Positions 1 to 7,786 of a stretch of 64,000 nt of DNA are shown in pieces. Position numbers and translations under genes: made by a program. The notes beneath the pieces are model-generated. The model ran no database searches. It was not told where the DNA came from and saw nothing but the letters and a program-made list of their open reading frames with translations. The DNA lies in assembly GCF_019599145.1 (NCBI RefSeq), contig NZ_CP080647.1:6510001-6574000 (forward strand), in the 5' to 3' direction. Numbering within the stretch: position 1 is the stretch's first letter; every line of letters begins with the position of its first letter. Source of the stretch: Streptomyces akebiae. Its GTDB lineage: Bacteria > Actinomycetota > Actinomycetes > Streptomycetales > Streptomycetaceae.

Positions 1-1456
1 CCGCCACGTCCCCGGGGCCGAAGGCCAGGGCCGACGTGGTGGTCGGGCCGGTGGTGGTGCCGGGGAGGACCCAGACGGCTCCGTTGTCGCTGTTCTCGGC
101 GGGGGCGCCCACGGCGAGGTCGGGGTGACCGTTGCCGTTGAGGTCCAGCAGGGCCGTGGTGGTACCGAACTTGTCGTCCGCCTCGGCGACCCCGGGGATC
201 CCGGCGGTGTTCTGGTGGAAGACCTTGGTGCCGGCACCCGTGACACCGGAGGCGGTGCCCGGGACGAGGGCGACCGAGCCGGTGTTCACGATGGCGTCGA
301 CGTCCTCGTACGCGATGCCGAGGGCGATGTCGGCGTAGCCGTCGCCGGTGACGTCGGCGACCGAGACCGCCGAGCCGACCAGGTCGCCCTCCTCCTGCGC
401 GCCGGGGAAGCCGGGCAGGCTCTGGTCGAAGGTCTGGACGTTCCCCTCGGACGTGCCGGTGGGCGAGCCGTAGGCCACGCGGACCTGGTCGGACCAGCCC
501 TCGGCGCCCACGACCACGTCGTCGTAGCCGTCACCGTTCACGTCGCCGATGCCGGTGCCGGCCGGGTCGCGGCTCGTGTCGTCCCCGGGTGCGAAGCCGC
601 GGGTGAAGCCCGAGGCGCCGCCCAGGAGCAGGCGGTTGCCCCAGGTGCCGTCGCCCGTGTAGTGCCACTGGACGATGTCGTCCCGGCCGTCGCCGTTGAC
701 GTCGCCGACCTGGCCGGAGACGACCGGGCCGGTGATGGAGGACGGGCCGTTCTCGCAGCCGCCGCCGGTGTCGCACGACGCGTCGTCCTCGTACCAGCCC
801 CACCAAAGGGACTTGTCGAGGAGGGGGAGGACCGCGGCGGGCTTGCCCGCGCGGGAGATCGGGCCCTTCCACAGGGCCGCGGGCGCGCCCTCGGGGTCGT
901 CGCCGCCGACGGACTGCGCGGAGAACAGCGCGAGGTCGGTCTTGCCGTCGCCGTCGAAGTCGCCCGCCTGCGGGGCCGCACCGTACTGGGCGATGCTCGT
1001 ACCGCCGGTCAGCCCGGACGACGAGCCCCAGACGATCACCGACCCCGCCGTGCCGCCGGCGATCACCAGGTCGCCGTAGCCGTCACGGTCCAGGTCGCCC
1101 TTGGTGAACGTCGAGCCGAAGCGCTGGTTGGCGGTGGCGGAGCCGGGCACGCCGCTCGTCGACCGGCTGATCAGCTTCTTCTTCGTGGGGGAGACCCCGC
1201 TCTTCGAGCCGTACAGGACGGCCACATAGCCCGCCTTGGCCTTCGAGGACACCGTGGCGTTCGGGGCGCCCACGACCAGGTCGGCGTACCCGTCGCCGTT
1301 GAAGTCGTCCGCCACGCCCACCGTCGCGGGGGCCGCCGAGGCCGGGCCGAGCGACAGGGCGGTCAGCCCTCCGGCCAGCAGGACCACCGCGGCCAAGGGG
1401 GCGCTCACGCGCGCGGTACGGGTGCTGCGTCGTGCTGCTGCTCGTGCTCGTGACAT
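1..1456 (-). CDS. Secreted FG-GAP/VCBS repeat protein, 3' end outside window
   Basis: The reading frame is open from an ATG at 1456 to the window edge, so about 485 codons are visible and the C-terminus is missing. The N-terminus is a Sec signal peptide: an arginine-rich start (MSRARAAARRST), a hydrophobic AAVVLLAGGLTALSLG stretch and an ASA-A cleavage site near residue 40. Seven calcium-loop repeats follow, for example DFNGDGYADLVVGAP, DLDRDGYGDLVIAG, DFDGDGKTDLALFS and DVNGDGYDDVVVGAEG, the signature of an integrin-like beta-propeller. An AAAGGGA ribosome site lies just upstream of the ATG. Such proteins are extracellular, and many have adhesive or cell-surface roles in the family; the ligand here is unknown. 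No catalytic domain is visible in the part present. Confidence 0.9.
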   Translation of the reverse strand, partial: MSRARAAARRSTRTARVSAPLAAVVLLAGGLTALSLGPASAAPATVGVADDFNGDGYADLVVGAPNATVSSKAKAGYVAVLYGSKSGVSPTKKKLISRSTSGVPGSATANQRFGSTFTKGDLDRDGYGDLVIAGGTAGSVIVWGSSSGLTGGTSIAQYGAAPQAGDFDGDGKTDLALFSAQSVGGDDPEGAPAALWKGPISRAGKPAAVLPLLDKSLWWGWYEDDASCDTGGGCENGPSSITGPVVSGQVGDVNGDGRDDIVQWHYTGDGTWGNRLLLGGASGFTRGFAPGDDTSRDPAGTGIGDVNGDGYDDVVVGAEGWSDQVRVAYGSPTGTSEGNVQTFDQSLPGFPGAQEEGDLVGSAVSVADVTGDGYADIALGIAYEDVDAIVNTGSVALVPGTASGVTGAGTKVFHQNTAGIPGVAEADDKFGTTTALLDLNGNGHPDLAVGAPAENSDNGAVWVLPGTTTGPTTTSALAFGPGDVA

Positions 1457-1891
1457 GCACGTCCCTTTCGGGTCGGGGGGTTTCGGCGGGGCGGAAGCGC
1501 CGCGTCCATGTAGTCCGACTCGATTGGGGGTTCGCCGGTTGTACGTCCGAATGTCATGGGTGCGTAACTGCCGGGCCCCTGGACGCGGGGGGCGTCCAAG
1601 AGGGCTCCAGGCGGGTGCCGCCGGGTGGGTTCCCGGGTGGGGTACGGCCTCCGTGTCTACGTCACGTCCGACGGGTCCAGGCGGTACACGCTCGCCGACT
1701 GGCCGGCGCCGGCGCCACCGGCACTGTCCGACGACGTCCCGCTTCCGCCGTACTCGCTCGCCTTCCGGCGCGCACTGTGGTGTGGCCGGCAGTCGGCTGT
1801 GCATTCACGCAGGCGGAAGTAAAGGTGCGGCTGTGGGAACGGCGGACCCCCGACCCGTACGGGTCGGGGGCTCACCGTGCTCGGGGTGGGG
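1457..1891. other. Intergenic region without a recognisable gene
   Basis: This holds the upstream region of the FG-GAP gene and the downstream region of the endonuclease gene, both on the minus strand. Apart from the hairpin at 1847-1870 I see no structured element. Short open frames here show no family resemblance or usable ribosome site. Confidence 0.5.
1847..1870 (-). terminator. Hairpin terminator after the endonuclease gene
   Basis: A perfect 24-bp palindrome, CCCCCGACCCGT/ACGGGTCGGGGG, lies 21 bp beyond the stop codon of the minus-strand endonuclease gene. Actinobacterial terminators often lack a U-tract, so its position and perfection are the evidence. Confidence 0.65.
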
Positions 1892-2695
1892 CTACCAGAT
1901 CGCCTCGACCCACTCCGGGTGGTCGATGAACGGGTTCCGGTTGCCCTGGTAGTTGCTGTAGATGAGGTCGTTGCGGCGCTCCTCGAAGGAGTCCGGCGGG
2001 TCCTCGTCGTTCCAGGCCTTCAGTACGGACAGGCGGCCGTGGTAGCGGGTGCCGCCGTTGTTGACGGAGTCGTTGGGCTCCAGGTTGGGCCAGCCGTCGT
2101 CGCCCTCGTACCGGACGGCCATGTAGAGGATCATGCGGGCCACGTCGCCCTTGACCGCGTCCCGGGGCTCGAAGGAGTTCGAGTCGTAGAGGCTGCCGCC
2201 GCTGTTGGTGAAGCTGCTGCCGCCGTTGTCGAAGTCGAGGTTGCCGCGGATGGCGTTGACCGTGACGTCCTCGGGGCGGAGGTGGTGCAGGTCGGTGCCG
2301 GGGCCGGCGGAGGTGCCGAAGTCGCCGTGCGACTGGGCCCACACGTGCTCGCGGTTCCAGTTGCCGGAGTTGCCGCCGTTGAGGGACTTGCTGCGGGAGA
2401 TGCCGCTGTAGAGCAGCTTCACGTTGTTGGTGTTGTTGGGGTCCTGGTCGGTGACCTTCAGCGCGTTCCAGACCGCCGAGTACGAGATGGTCGTGTGACC
2501 GTCGATGATCGAGTGCAGCGAGGACTTCAGGGCCGTACCGGTCTTGCCGATCGCGCTCGCGTAGTACGTGTCGTCGTACGCGGTCGTCGTCGCCGAGGCG
2601 GGGGTGGCGGTGGCCGCCGGGAGGACGATACCGACGAGCACGGCCGACGTCGCGAGAGCGACCGACTTCCAACTGCGTATCCGCGCAGCAGGCAT
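1892..2695 (-). CDS. Secreted endonuclease I family nuclease
   Basis: A 267-aa protein of the EndA/NucM family (Endonuclease_1), non-specific nucleases with a beta-beta-alpha-metal fold. The diagnostic motif NREHVWAQSHG is at residues 114-124 (catalytic His118), followed by DLHHLRP at 135-141 and by R-G-N-x-D-F-D. A Sec signal peptide covers about residues 1-36 (SVALATSAVLVGIVLPAA, then ASA-T), so the enzyme is exported. Its length is normal for the family. The likely role is extracellular DNA/RNA degradation for nutrient recovery. The gene is monocistronic, with a hairpin behind it. Confidence 0.92.
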   Translation of the reverse strand: MPAARIRSWKSVALATSAVLVGIVLPAATATPASATTTAYDDTYYASAIGKTGTALKSSLHSIIDGHTTISYSAVWNALKVTDQDPNNTNNVKLLYSGISRSKSLNGGNSGNWNREHVWAQSHGDFGTSAGPGTDLHHLRPEDVTVNAIRGNLDFDNGGSSFTNSGGSLYDSNSFEPRDAVKGDVARMILYMAVRYEGDDGWPNLEPNDSVNNGGTRYHGRLSVLKAWNDEDPPDSFEERRNDLIYSNYQGNRNPFIDHPEWVEAIW

Positions 2696-3184
2696 GAGGG
2701 GTGTCCCTTCCCAGAGGGCCGCGCAGGACGAGGAGTTGCTTCGGGGAGCCTCGTTCTACGCGGGTTGACTGTGTGGGTAACCGAGAGATTGGCATGGACG
2801 GGTCAGTCCAGGTGTTACGGCCGGAAGGCGATCTGGTGACGATTCGGCCAACGGGGCAACCCTCGTGCCTCAATCCCCCTTCACCTGCCCCTATTTAAGG
2901 GGAGACCCCCATTGACGTGCGGATTCAGCCGTGCTGGGCCGGTTGGAGGTCTTGCGTAGTTGTCGGGTGCAGAGCAACCTCGACGGGGGATGAGCCGTCT
3001 TCCTTACAGCGATCACGCCTGGCGTGGTCCGGTCCGTCGGTCTGTCCGCTCGCCCGTGGCACCCGCCTGTCCGTCCGTCTGCCCGTCCACCCGCCGTCCG
3101 TCCACCCGTTCACCCCCACACCGGAAAGCCATGTTGCCCACCAAGAAGAGACCCGGCCGATCGAACGAGACGACGGCCGGATAA
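2696..3184. other. Intergenic region between divergent genes
   Basis: This separates the divergent endonuclease and PAP2 genes and should hold both promoters. An AT-rich island with a small inverted repeat (CCCCT-ATTTA-AGGGG, 2888-2902) is unusual for this sequence and could mark a -10 region. Positions 3031-3118 are a low-complexity tract rich in CCGTC and CCACC words. I see no gene. Confidence 0.45.
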
Positions 3185-4561
3185 TTGATATCCCTGATCT
3201 CGCGGGCGCTCCCGCGAATACGAAGCACGTTCGCGTCCGTCAAGTGGCGTCGACCGAGGACGATTCTGTGGGCCGGGGCGAGTGTCGCGGCCGTCGGATT
3301 CTTTGTCGCGCTGGAGATCGCCGCGAGGGGATACGGCCTGCCGGGGCCGATCACCAACCAGGCGAGCGAGGTGATACTCGCCCCGAAATCGGGGCCGTTG
3401 CTCTATGCCAGCATGGCGTTGACGATGGTGGTGCTCACCTGGCGAGAACGGTTCATCGCGGCCGGTGCCGCCATCGGAATCGATATCGTCTTCTTCCTGG
3501 TCCGATGGTTTCTCGACGCCAGAATGATGTTCGGCAACGGTGCGCTGTGGGTGATCCTCGGCTGCGCGGTCATCGCCGTCACCCGTCGCACCGGCCGCGA
3601 ACGAGTGCTCCTGCTGAAAGGCGTCGGGCTCGGCCTGCTGCTGGTGGCCGGCCGCAAGACGGGTGACGCCTGGCTGCTGATCACGTCCAAGACCCGGCCC
3701 ACGGTGCTCGACCCGTACCTCGCGACCGCCGACCACGCCCTGGGCAACCCCTCGTGGCTGGTGGGCCGGATGGTCAGGGCCACCGGCCCCGTCGGCACCC
3801 ATCTGCTCGACTGGGTCTACATCCAGCTCGCGGTGGCGGCGGTCGTCGTGACGCTCTACCAACTGCGGCACGTGGCGGCCGAACGCCGCTTCCCGCGCCA
3901 CCACCTGGTGCGCACCTTCCTGGTGATCGGCCTGCTCGGGCCGAGCATCTACATGATCTTCCCCGTGGTCGGACCGGTCTTCGCCTACGGCACGGGCGCG
4001 TTCGGCACCGGCGGGGAGCACTGGGCACTGGCCAACATCTGGCCCGACACGCCACCGCCGCTCACCGCCCCGCACCCGATGGTGTACGACGAGATCACCC
4101 CGCGCAATTGCATGCCCAGCCTCCATACGGCGTGGGCCACCGCGATTTTCATCCACTCCCGCCGTGGGCCGCGCCTTCTGCGGTACGCGGGAACCTTCTG
4201 GCTGGTCGCCACGCTCACCGCGACACTGGGATTCGGATATCACTACGGCGTGGATCTCATCGCCGGTGTCGTGTTCACCATCACGATCGAGGCGGCGCTG
4301 CGGACGTTCGACCGTGGCTGGGACAGGGCGGGAACCGCGCTGGTCGTCCATGGCGCGACGGTGTTCGTGGGGCTTCTGCTGGCGTATCGCTTTCTGCCGG
4401 TGGAAATGGCCCGACACCCGTGGGTGTACGGGCCGCTTCTCCTCCTGGTCATGGCCTCGGTCGTATACGGCTATGTACGGGTCGACAGACGCTGGGCGCC
4501 GAAGGCCGCGTCGACGCGCCAGCCGGAGCGGCGGGCTGAACGCCACCCCGAGCTGGTGTGA
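3185..4561 (+). CDS. Membrane PAP2-family phosphatase (Aur1/Ipt1-like)
   Basis: A 458-aa polytopic membrane protein with a C-terminal PAP2_3-type domain. The two phosphatase signature blocks are CMPSLHTAW (309-317, His314) and GFGYHYGVD (349-357, His353, Asp357). Several hydrophobic segments surround them (for example 30-47, 92-108, 120-132, 210-225, 243-262, 335-350, 362-372, 395-415). Family members dephosphorylate or exchange lipid head groups such as phosphatidate, isoprenoid diphosphates or inositol phospholipids; the substrate here cannot be told. The start is a TTG directly after an in-frame stop with no good ribosome site, so the N-terminus is uncertain. A short DNA tandem repeat follows the gene. 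Confidence 0.85.
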   Translation: MISLISRALPRIRSTFASVKWRRPRTILWAGASVAAVGFFVALEIAARGYGLPGPITNQASEVILAPKSGPLLYASMALTMVVLTWRERFIAAGAAIGIDIVFFLVRWFLDARMMFGNGALWVILGCAVIAVTRRTGRERVLLLKGVGLGLLLVAGRKTGDAWLLITSKTRPTVLDPYLATADHALGNPSWLVGRMVRATGPVGTHLLDWVYIQLAVAAVVVTLYQLRHVAAERRFPRHHLVRTFLVIGLLGPSIYMIFPVVGPVFAYGTGAFGTGGEHWALANIWPDTPPPLTAPHPMVYDEITPRNCMPSLHTAWATAIFIHSRRGPRLLRYAGTFWLVATLTATLGFGYHYGVDLIAGVVFTITIEAALRTFDRGWDRAGTALVVHGATVFVGLLLAYRFLPVEMARHPWVYGPLLLLVMASVVYGYVRVDRRWAPKAASTRQPERRAERHPELV

Positions 4562-4580
4562 GCCGGGTGCGGGGGCGGCT

Positions 4581-4640
4581 CACAGCCCCTGAGCGGGTGG
4601 CTCAGCCTCTGAGCGGGTGGCTCGGTCCCTGAGTGGGCGG
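4581..4640. repeat. 20-bp tandem repeat, three copies
   Basis: Three consecutive 20-bp units with core CCCTGAGCGGGTGGCTCAG occupy 4581-4600, 4601-4620 and 4621-4640. A partial fourth runs into the last codons of the minus-strand DUF4180 gene. The TGAGC/GCTCA words allow alternative small hairpins, so the array may double as a terminator between the two convergent genes. Confidence 0.75.
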
Positions 4641-4642
4641 GC

Positions 4643-5008
4643 TCAGCCCCTGAGCCGCTCCCGCAGTTCCTCGACATCGGCCAGGAACCACGTCTGACGG
4701 TTGCGGTTGCACTCCCGGACGAAGTCGCGCAGGGCCGAACTGTCGGCCGTGTACGGGGAGATGTCACCGACGACGGCGAGACCGACGCGGTACTGCACGA
4801 ACTTCTGGATGATGTCGCCCGCGACGCGGGTGCTCAGCCGGAAGAACCGCTCGTCGAACCGCTCGACGGGAACGGCGACCCACGCGGCGCCCTGGTACCC
4901 GGCATCCCCGATGAGGTCCAGGGCGTCGCTCTCACCCCCGATCACCCCGCCCTCGGCGGCACACATCAGCACGGGCACGTCGTGGATCGTCTGCAGGGTG
5001 GCGGTCAT
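4643..5008 (-). CDS. DUF4180 domain protein
   Basis: A 121-aa cytoplasmic protein matching the DUF4180 family over its whole length: an MTATLQTIHDVPVLMCAAEG-type start, then GESDALDLIGDAGYQGAAWVAVP, the RFDERFFRLSTRVAGDIIQKF block, and a C-terminal RDFVRECNRNRQTWF segment. The family is widespread in bacteria; its biochemical function is not known to me. It lies 28 bp downstream of the 123-aa gene at 5037-5408 on the same strand, probably in one transcription unit. No transmembrane segment or metal-binding motif is visible. Confidence 0.85.
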   Translation of the reverse strand: MTATLQTIHDVPVLMCAAEGGVIGGESDALDLIGDAGYQGAAWVAVPVERFDERFFRLSTRVAGDIIQKFVQYRVGLAVVGDISPYTADSSALRDFVRECNRNRQTWFLADVEELRERLRG

Positions 5009-5036
5009 GAGGGGAGGCTACTGCCTCGCCCGCCGG

Positions 5037-5408
5037 TCACTTCATCAATGCGTCGTGCGCGACGGCGTACTTGCCGAACTGGCTGTGGAAGCCCGACGCG
5101 AAATCGCCTTGCGCCTTCGTGTCCAGGTAGTCGGGGAACCTGCCGCTGGGCGGGACGAAGTCCGCGATCGCGCGGAACATCTCGCTGGCGGCCTGCCAGT
5201 GCCTGGGGCCCCGGGTGCGCGCGGCGAGCAACTGCTCGCCCGCCTTCTTGAGCTGCTCACGCAACTGCGGGCCCGGATGCCGCTTGGCCCGGCTCAGGGA
5301 GCTGTCGTTCCCCAGCCGCCGGTCGCGTTTGCCGATGGCCTGGAGCGCGTGCAGCGTCGCGTAGAGCTGACCGCACAGATACGCGGGGGAGGGCTGTGTG
5401 TCAGCCAA
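5037..5408 (-). CDS. Small protein resembling the C-terminal part of Cas8c/Csd1
   Basis: A 123-aa protein. Residues 9-23 (AYLCGQLYATLHALQ) resemble the A-Y-x-C-G-x-L-x-A-x-L-x-x-x-Q block near the C-terminus of type I-C Cascade large subunits (Cas8c/Csd1). Residues 96-110 (DTKAQGDFASGFHSQ) resemble the following LxxQGxFALGYYHQ block. Only about 120 residues are present instead of roughly 600, and no cas gene or CRISPR array occurs in the window. It precedes the DUF4180 gene in an apparent two-gene operon. It may be a stand-alone relative of that helical domain, or the resemblance may be superficial; I rate the homology as moderate and the function as unknown. Confidence 0.5.
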   Translation of the reverse strand: MADTQPSPAYLCGQLYATLHALQAIGKRDRRLGNDSSLSRAKRHPGPQLREQLKKAGEQLLAARTRGPRHWQAASEMFRAIADFVPPSGRFPDYLDTKAQGDFASGFHSQFGKYAVAHDALMK

Positions 5409-5569
5409 TCCGGCACTCCTTCTCCGTCGGCCCGGCGGGCCTCTGCGTCCTCCCTACCCCGTGCCGTGACGAAGGGAACTCACGTACAACTATCGATCGT
5501 CCTTACGAGTCGACTGTGGTGAACCCGTCAGAGGCGGGTTCCAGTCGCTCAAGGAATGGGACAGGTTTG

Positions 5570-6577
5570 ATGACTCACCGGATATCGGGGGTATCCCGGG
5601 TGTCGCCGGCGTCCAGACGGGCGCGTGTGGTCGCTGCGGGGATCGGGGCCGGAATGGTCCTCACGTCGGCGGCCGCGGCGTTCGCGCCGGCCGCGGTCGC
5701 CGCGCCGCAGGTCAGCTGTACGTCCCAGCAGGCGGGGCTGGCCGAGAAGCTGCAGAAGGACATCACGACGGCGCTGGCGAAGCGGAAGGGGACGGTGGCG
5801 GTCGGCCTGCACGACCGGGCGACCGGCACCACCTGCACGCTGCGCGGGGACACCGCCTTCGACTCGGCCAGCGTCGTGAAGGTGACCGTGCTCGCCGCGC
5901 TGCTGTACGACGCCAAGAAGACGAACAGGTATCTCACCGACCGTGAGACCAAGCTCGCCACCGCCATGATCACCAAGTCGGACAACGCCTCCACCAGCAC
6001 CCTGTGGAAGCAGCTCGGCGTCAAGAAGATCAAGGCGTTCCTCACGGCCGCCAAGATGACGCAGACCAAGCCGGGCGCGAACAACTACTGGGGCCTCACC
6101 CAGATCACCGTCCGGGACGAGCAGCGGCTGCTCGCGCTGCTCACCGCGAAGAACACCGTCCTGAGCGACAACGCGCGGGCGTACATCCTCAAGCTCATGA
6201 ACAAGGTCGTCTCCTCGCAGCGCTGGGGCACCCCGGCAGGGGCGCCGTCCACCGTGAAGGTGCACGTCAAGAACGGGTGGCTGTCCCGCGCCACGCACGG
6301 CTGGCGGGTGCACAGCGTCGGCACGTTCAAGGGCGGCGGACGGGACTACACGATCACCGTCCTCACCCACGGCAACCCCGACATGCAGTACGGGGTGAAC
6401 ACCATCCAGGGTGTCGCCAAGGCCATCCACAAGGATCTCGTGCCCGCTCCGAAGAGCTCCTCGGGCGCGGCGGGCGTGCAGCGGTACGTGCCCACCGACC
6501 GGCCGCAGGAGGCCACCGTGCCGGTACCGGAGACCGGTGCCGCCGACGGCACGGGGGCCGGGGTTGGCACCGGCTGA
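5570..6577 (+). CDS. Secreted beta-lactamase-fold serine hydrolase
   Basis: A 335-aa exported protein of the class A beta-lactamase-like (Beta-lactamase2) superfamily. The catalytic signatures are visible: Ser101-Val-Val-Lys104 (SxxK), Ser137-Asp-Asn139 (SDN) and Lys234-Asn-Gly236 in the place of KTG. A signal peptide with hydrophobic core (residues 20-45) ends near AAVAAPQ. The start chosen is the ATG at 5570, which puts the basic n-region directly before the core; a longer frame exists upstream but gives a poor leader. The tail from about residue 300 is rich in Pro, Gly and Thr and looks disordered. A true beta-lactamase is possible, but the altered KTG motif and tail fit better a peptidoglycan- or ester-directed hydrolase of unknown substrate. 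Confidence 0.8.
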   Translation: MTHRISGVSRVSPASRRARVVAAGIGAGMVLTSAAAAFAPAAVAAPQVSCTSQQAGLAEKLQKDITTALAKRKGTVAVGLHDRATGTTCTLRGDTAFDSASVVKVTVLAALLYDAKKTNRYLTDRETKLATAMITKSDNASTSTLWKQLGVKKIKAFLTAAKMTQTKPGANNYWGLTQITVRDEQRLLALLTAKNTVLSDNARAYILKLMNKVVSSQRWGTPAGAPSTVKVHVKNGWLSRATHGWRVHSVGTFKGGGRDYTITVLTHGNPDMQYGVNTIQGVAKAIHKDLVPAPKSSSGAAGVQRYVPTDRPQEATVPVPETGAADGTGAGVGTG

Positions 6578-6636
6578 TATCGGACGTTCACGGCGAGGCC
6601 GTCCGCGGCTCACCGGCGTCGTCCTACCGTGACGCC

Positions 6637-7755
6637 ATGCCTCTCAGAAGCCTCGTCGCGACCCTCTCCGCAGGCCTGGCGGCGGCCGCCACCACTCTCG
6701 CCGCCGCCGGGCCCGTCCAGGCCGACCCGCCGCGCGACCACGCCTGTTCGTCGTCCGTGTCGATCGAGGGCTACTCCGACGCCCTCGACAAGACGACCTA
6801 CGCGGACACCTTCGTCGGGAACCTCTCCGGCCTCGCCGTCGACCGTGACGGCTCACTCCTCGCCGTCTCCGACCGGTCCGCACTCTTCACCCTGGACCGC
6901 CGCACACGGGCGCCCGAGGGCGTCCTCCCACTCGCCACGGAGACGGGTGCCGCGCTCGACTCCGAGGCGCTCGCCGTCGACCGGGACGGCACCCGGCTCA
7001 TCACCTCCGAGACCGAGCCGACCGTACGGCGTCACGACCGGCGGGGGCGGATCCTGGGCAGCCTGCCCGTGCCGGACGCGCTGAAGGTCGCCCCGGCCGG
7101 CCGGGCGGTCGCCAACCAGACCTTCGAAGGGCTCACCCTGCTGCCCGGCGGACGCACCCTGCTCGCCTCGATGGAGGGCACGCTCGCCGGGGACACCGCC
7201 GGGGTGGTGCGCTTCCAGACCTGGCAACGGCACGGCGGCGCGGGGGACTTCAGGCTCTCCGCCCAGTACGGCTACCGCGCGGACACCGGCCTCGGCGTCG
7301 TCGAGGTGGCCGGTCTCCCGGGTGGGCGGCTGCTCGTCCTGGAGCGCGGATTCACCGCCGGGGTCGGCAACACGGTCCGCCTCTACGCCGCCGACACGCG
7401 TCGCGCGACCGACACCGGCGGCGTCGCCGTCCTCACCGGCCAGGACGGCGACCGCGCAGGCAACCGCGCCGACGCCGGTGACGGCACCGGTCATGGCATC
7501 GGTGACGGCACCGGTCATGGCGACGGCGTCCGGCTCGTCCGCAAGACGCTCCTCGCCGACCTCGTGAACTGCCCCTCCCTGGGCGCCACGGCCAAGCAGC
7601 CCCAGCCCAACCCGCTGCTCGACAACATCGAGGGCATGACCGTCACCGGGGCCGGGCGGCCCGGGGGGCGGCTGGAGGTGCTGCTGGTCAGCGACGACAA
7701 CCAGAACGCCGTCCAGACGACCCGCTTCTACTCCCTCCGCGTCCGGGTCGACTGA
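6637..7755 (+). CDS. Secreted esterase-like activity of phytase family protein
   Basis: A 372-aa secreted protein of the Phytase-like family, a beta-propeller fold annotated as having esterase-like activity. A Sec leader (residues 1-29, LVATLSAGLAAAATTLAAAG, then VQA-D) precedes the domain. Family hallmarks are GNLSGLAVDRDGSLLAVSDR near residue 55, the D-S-E-A-L block, NQTFEGLTLLPGGRTLLASMEG, and the C-terminal LDNIEGMTV followed by LLVSDDNQNAVQTTRFYSLRV. A Gly/Asp/His-rich insert made of two near-identical GDGTGHG units lies near residues 285-297. It starts 59 bp after the serine hydrolase gene and may share its transcript. Confidence 0.85.
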   Translation: MPLRSLVATLSAGLAAAATTLAAAGPVQADPPRDHACSSSVSIEGYSDALDKTTYADTFVGNLSGLAVDRDGSLLAVSDRSALFTLDRRTRAPEGVLPLATETGAALDSEALAVDRDGTRLITSETEPTVRRHDRRGRILGSLPVPDALKVAPAGRAVANQTFEGLTLLPGGRTLLASMEGTLAGDTAGVVRFQTWQRHGGAGDFRLSAQYGYRADTGLGVVEVAGLPGGRLLVLERGFTAGVGNTVRLYAADTRRATDTGGVAVLTGQDGDRAGNRADAGDGTGHGIGDGTGHGDGVRLVRKTLLADLVNCPSLGATAKQPQPNPLLDNIEGMTVTGAGRPGGRLEVLLVSDDNQNAVQTTRFYSLRVRVD

Positions 7756-7767
7756 GTCAGGCCCGGA

Positions 7768-7783
7768 CGCGGGTGGGCCCGCG
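7768..7783. terminator. Short GC hairpin between convergent genes
   Basis: CGCGGG-TGGG-CCCGCG forms a 6-bp stem with a 4-nt loop in the 31-bp gap between the convergent phytase-like and LuxR genes. It is small but well placed for bidirectional termination. Confidence 0.35.
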
Positions 7784-7786
7784 CGG

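Noticed and set aside
125-1453. Long plus-strand open frame opposite the FG-GAP gene
   Set aside because: It is the antisense shadow of a clear FG-GAP protein; it has Arg/Ala/Gly/Val-rich composition without any family motif, and its third-position GC pattern belongs to the other strand.
1877-2839. Plus-strand open frame of 320 codons over the endonuclease gene
   Set aside because: It is complementary to a strongly recognised endonuclease with signal peptide and active-site motif; it has no motif of its own.
4581-4640. CRISPR array
   Set aside because: The 20-bp units are contiguous without spacers and slightly degenerate, which is a minisatellite.
5037-5408. Part of a CRISPR-Cas locus
   Set aside because: Only the resemblance of one small protein to the Cas8c C-terminus exists. 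No other cas gene and no repeat-spacer array is present.
5396-5569. Longer N-terminus for the serine hydrolase
   Set aside because: The extra 58 codons overlap the divergent gene's start, lack leader character and would bury the signal peptide.
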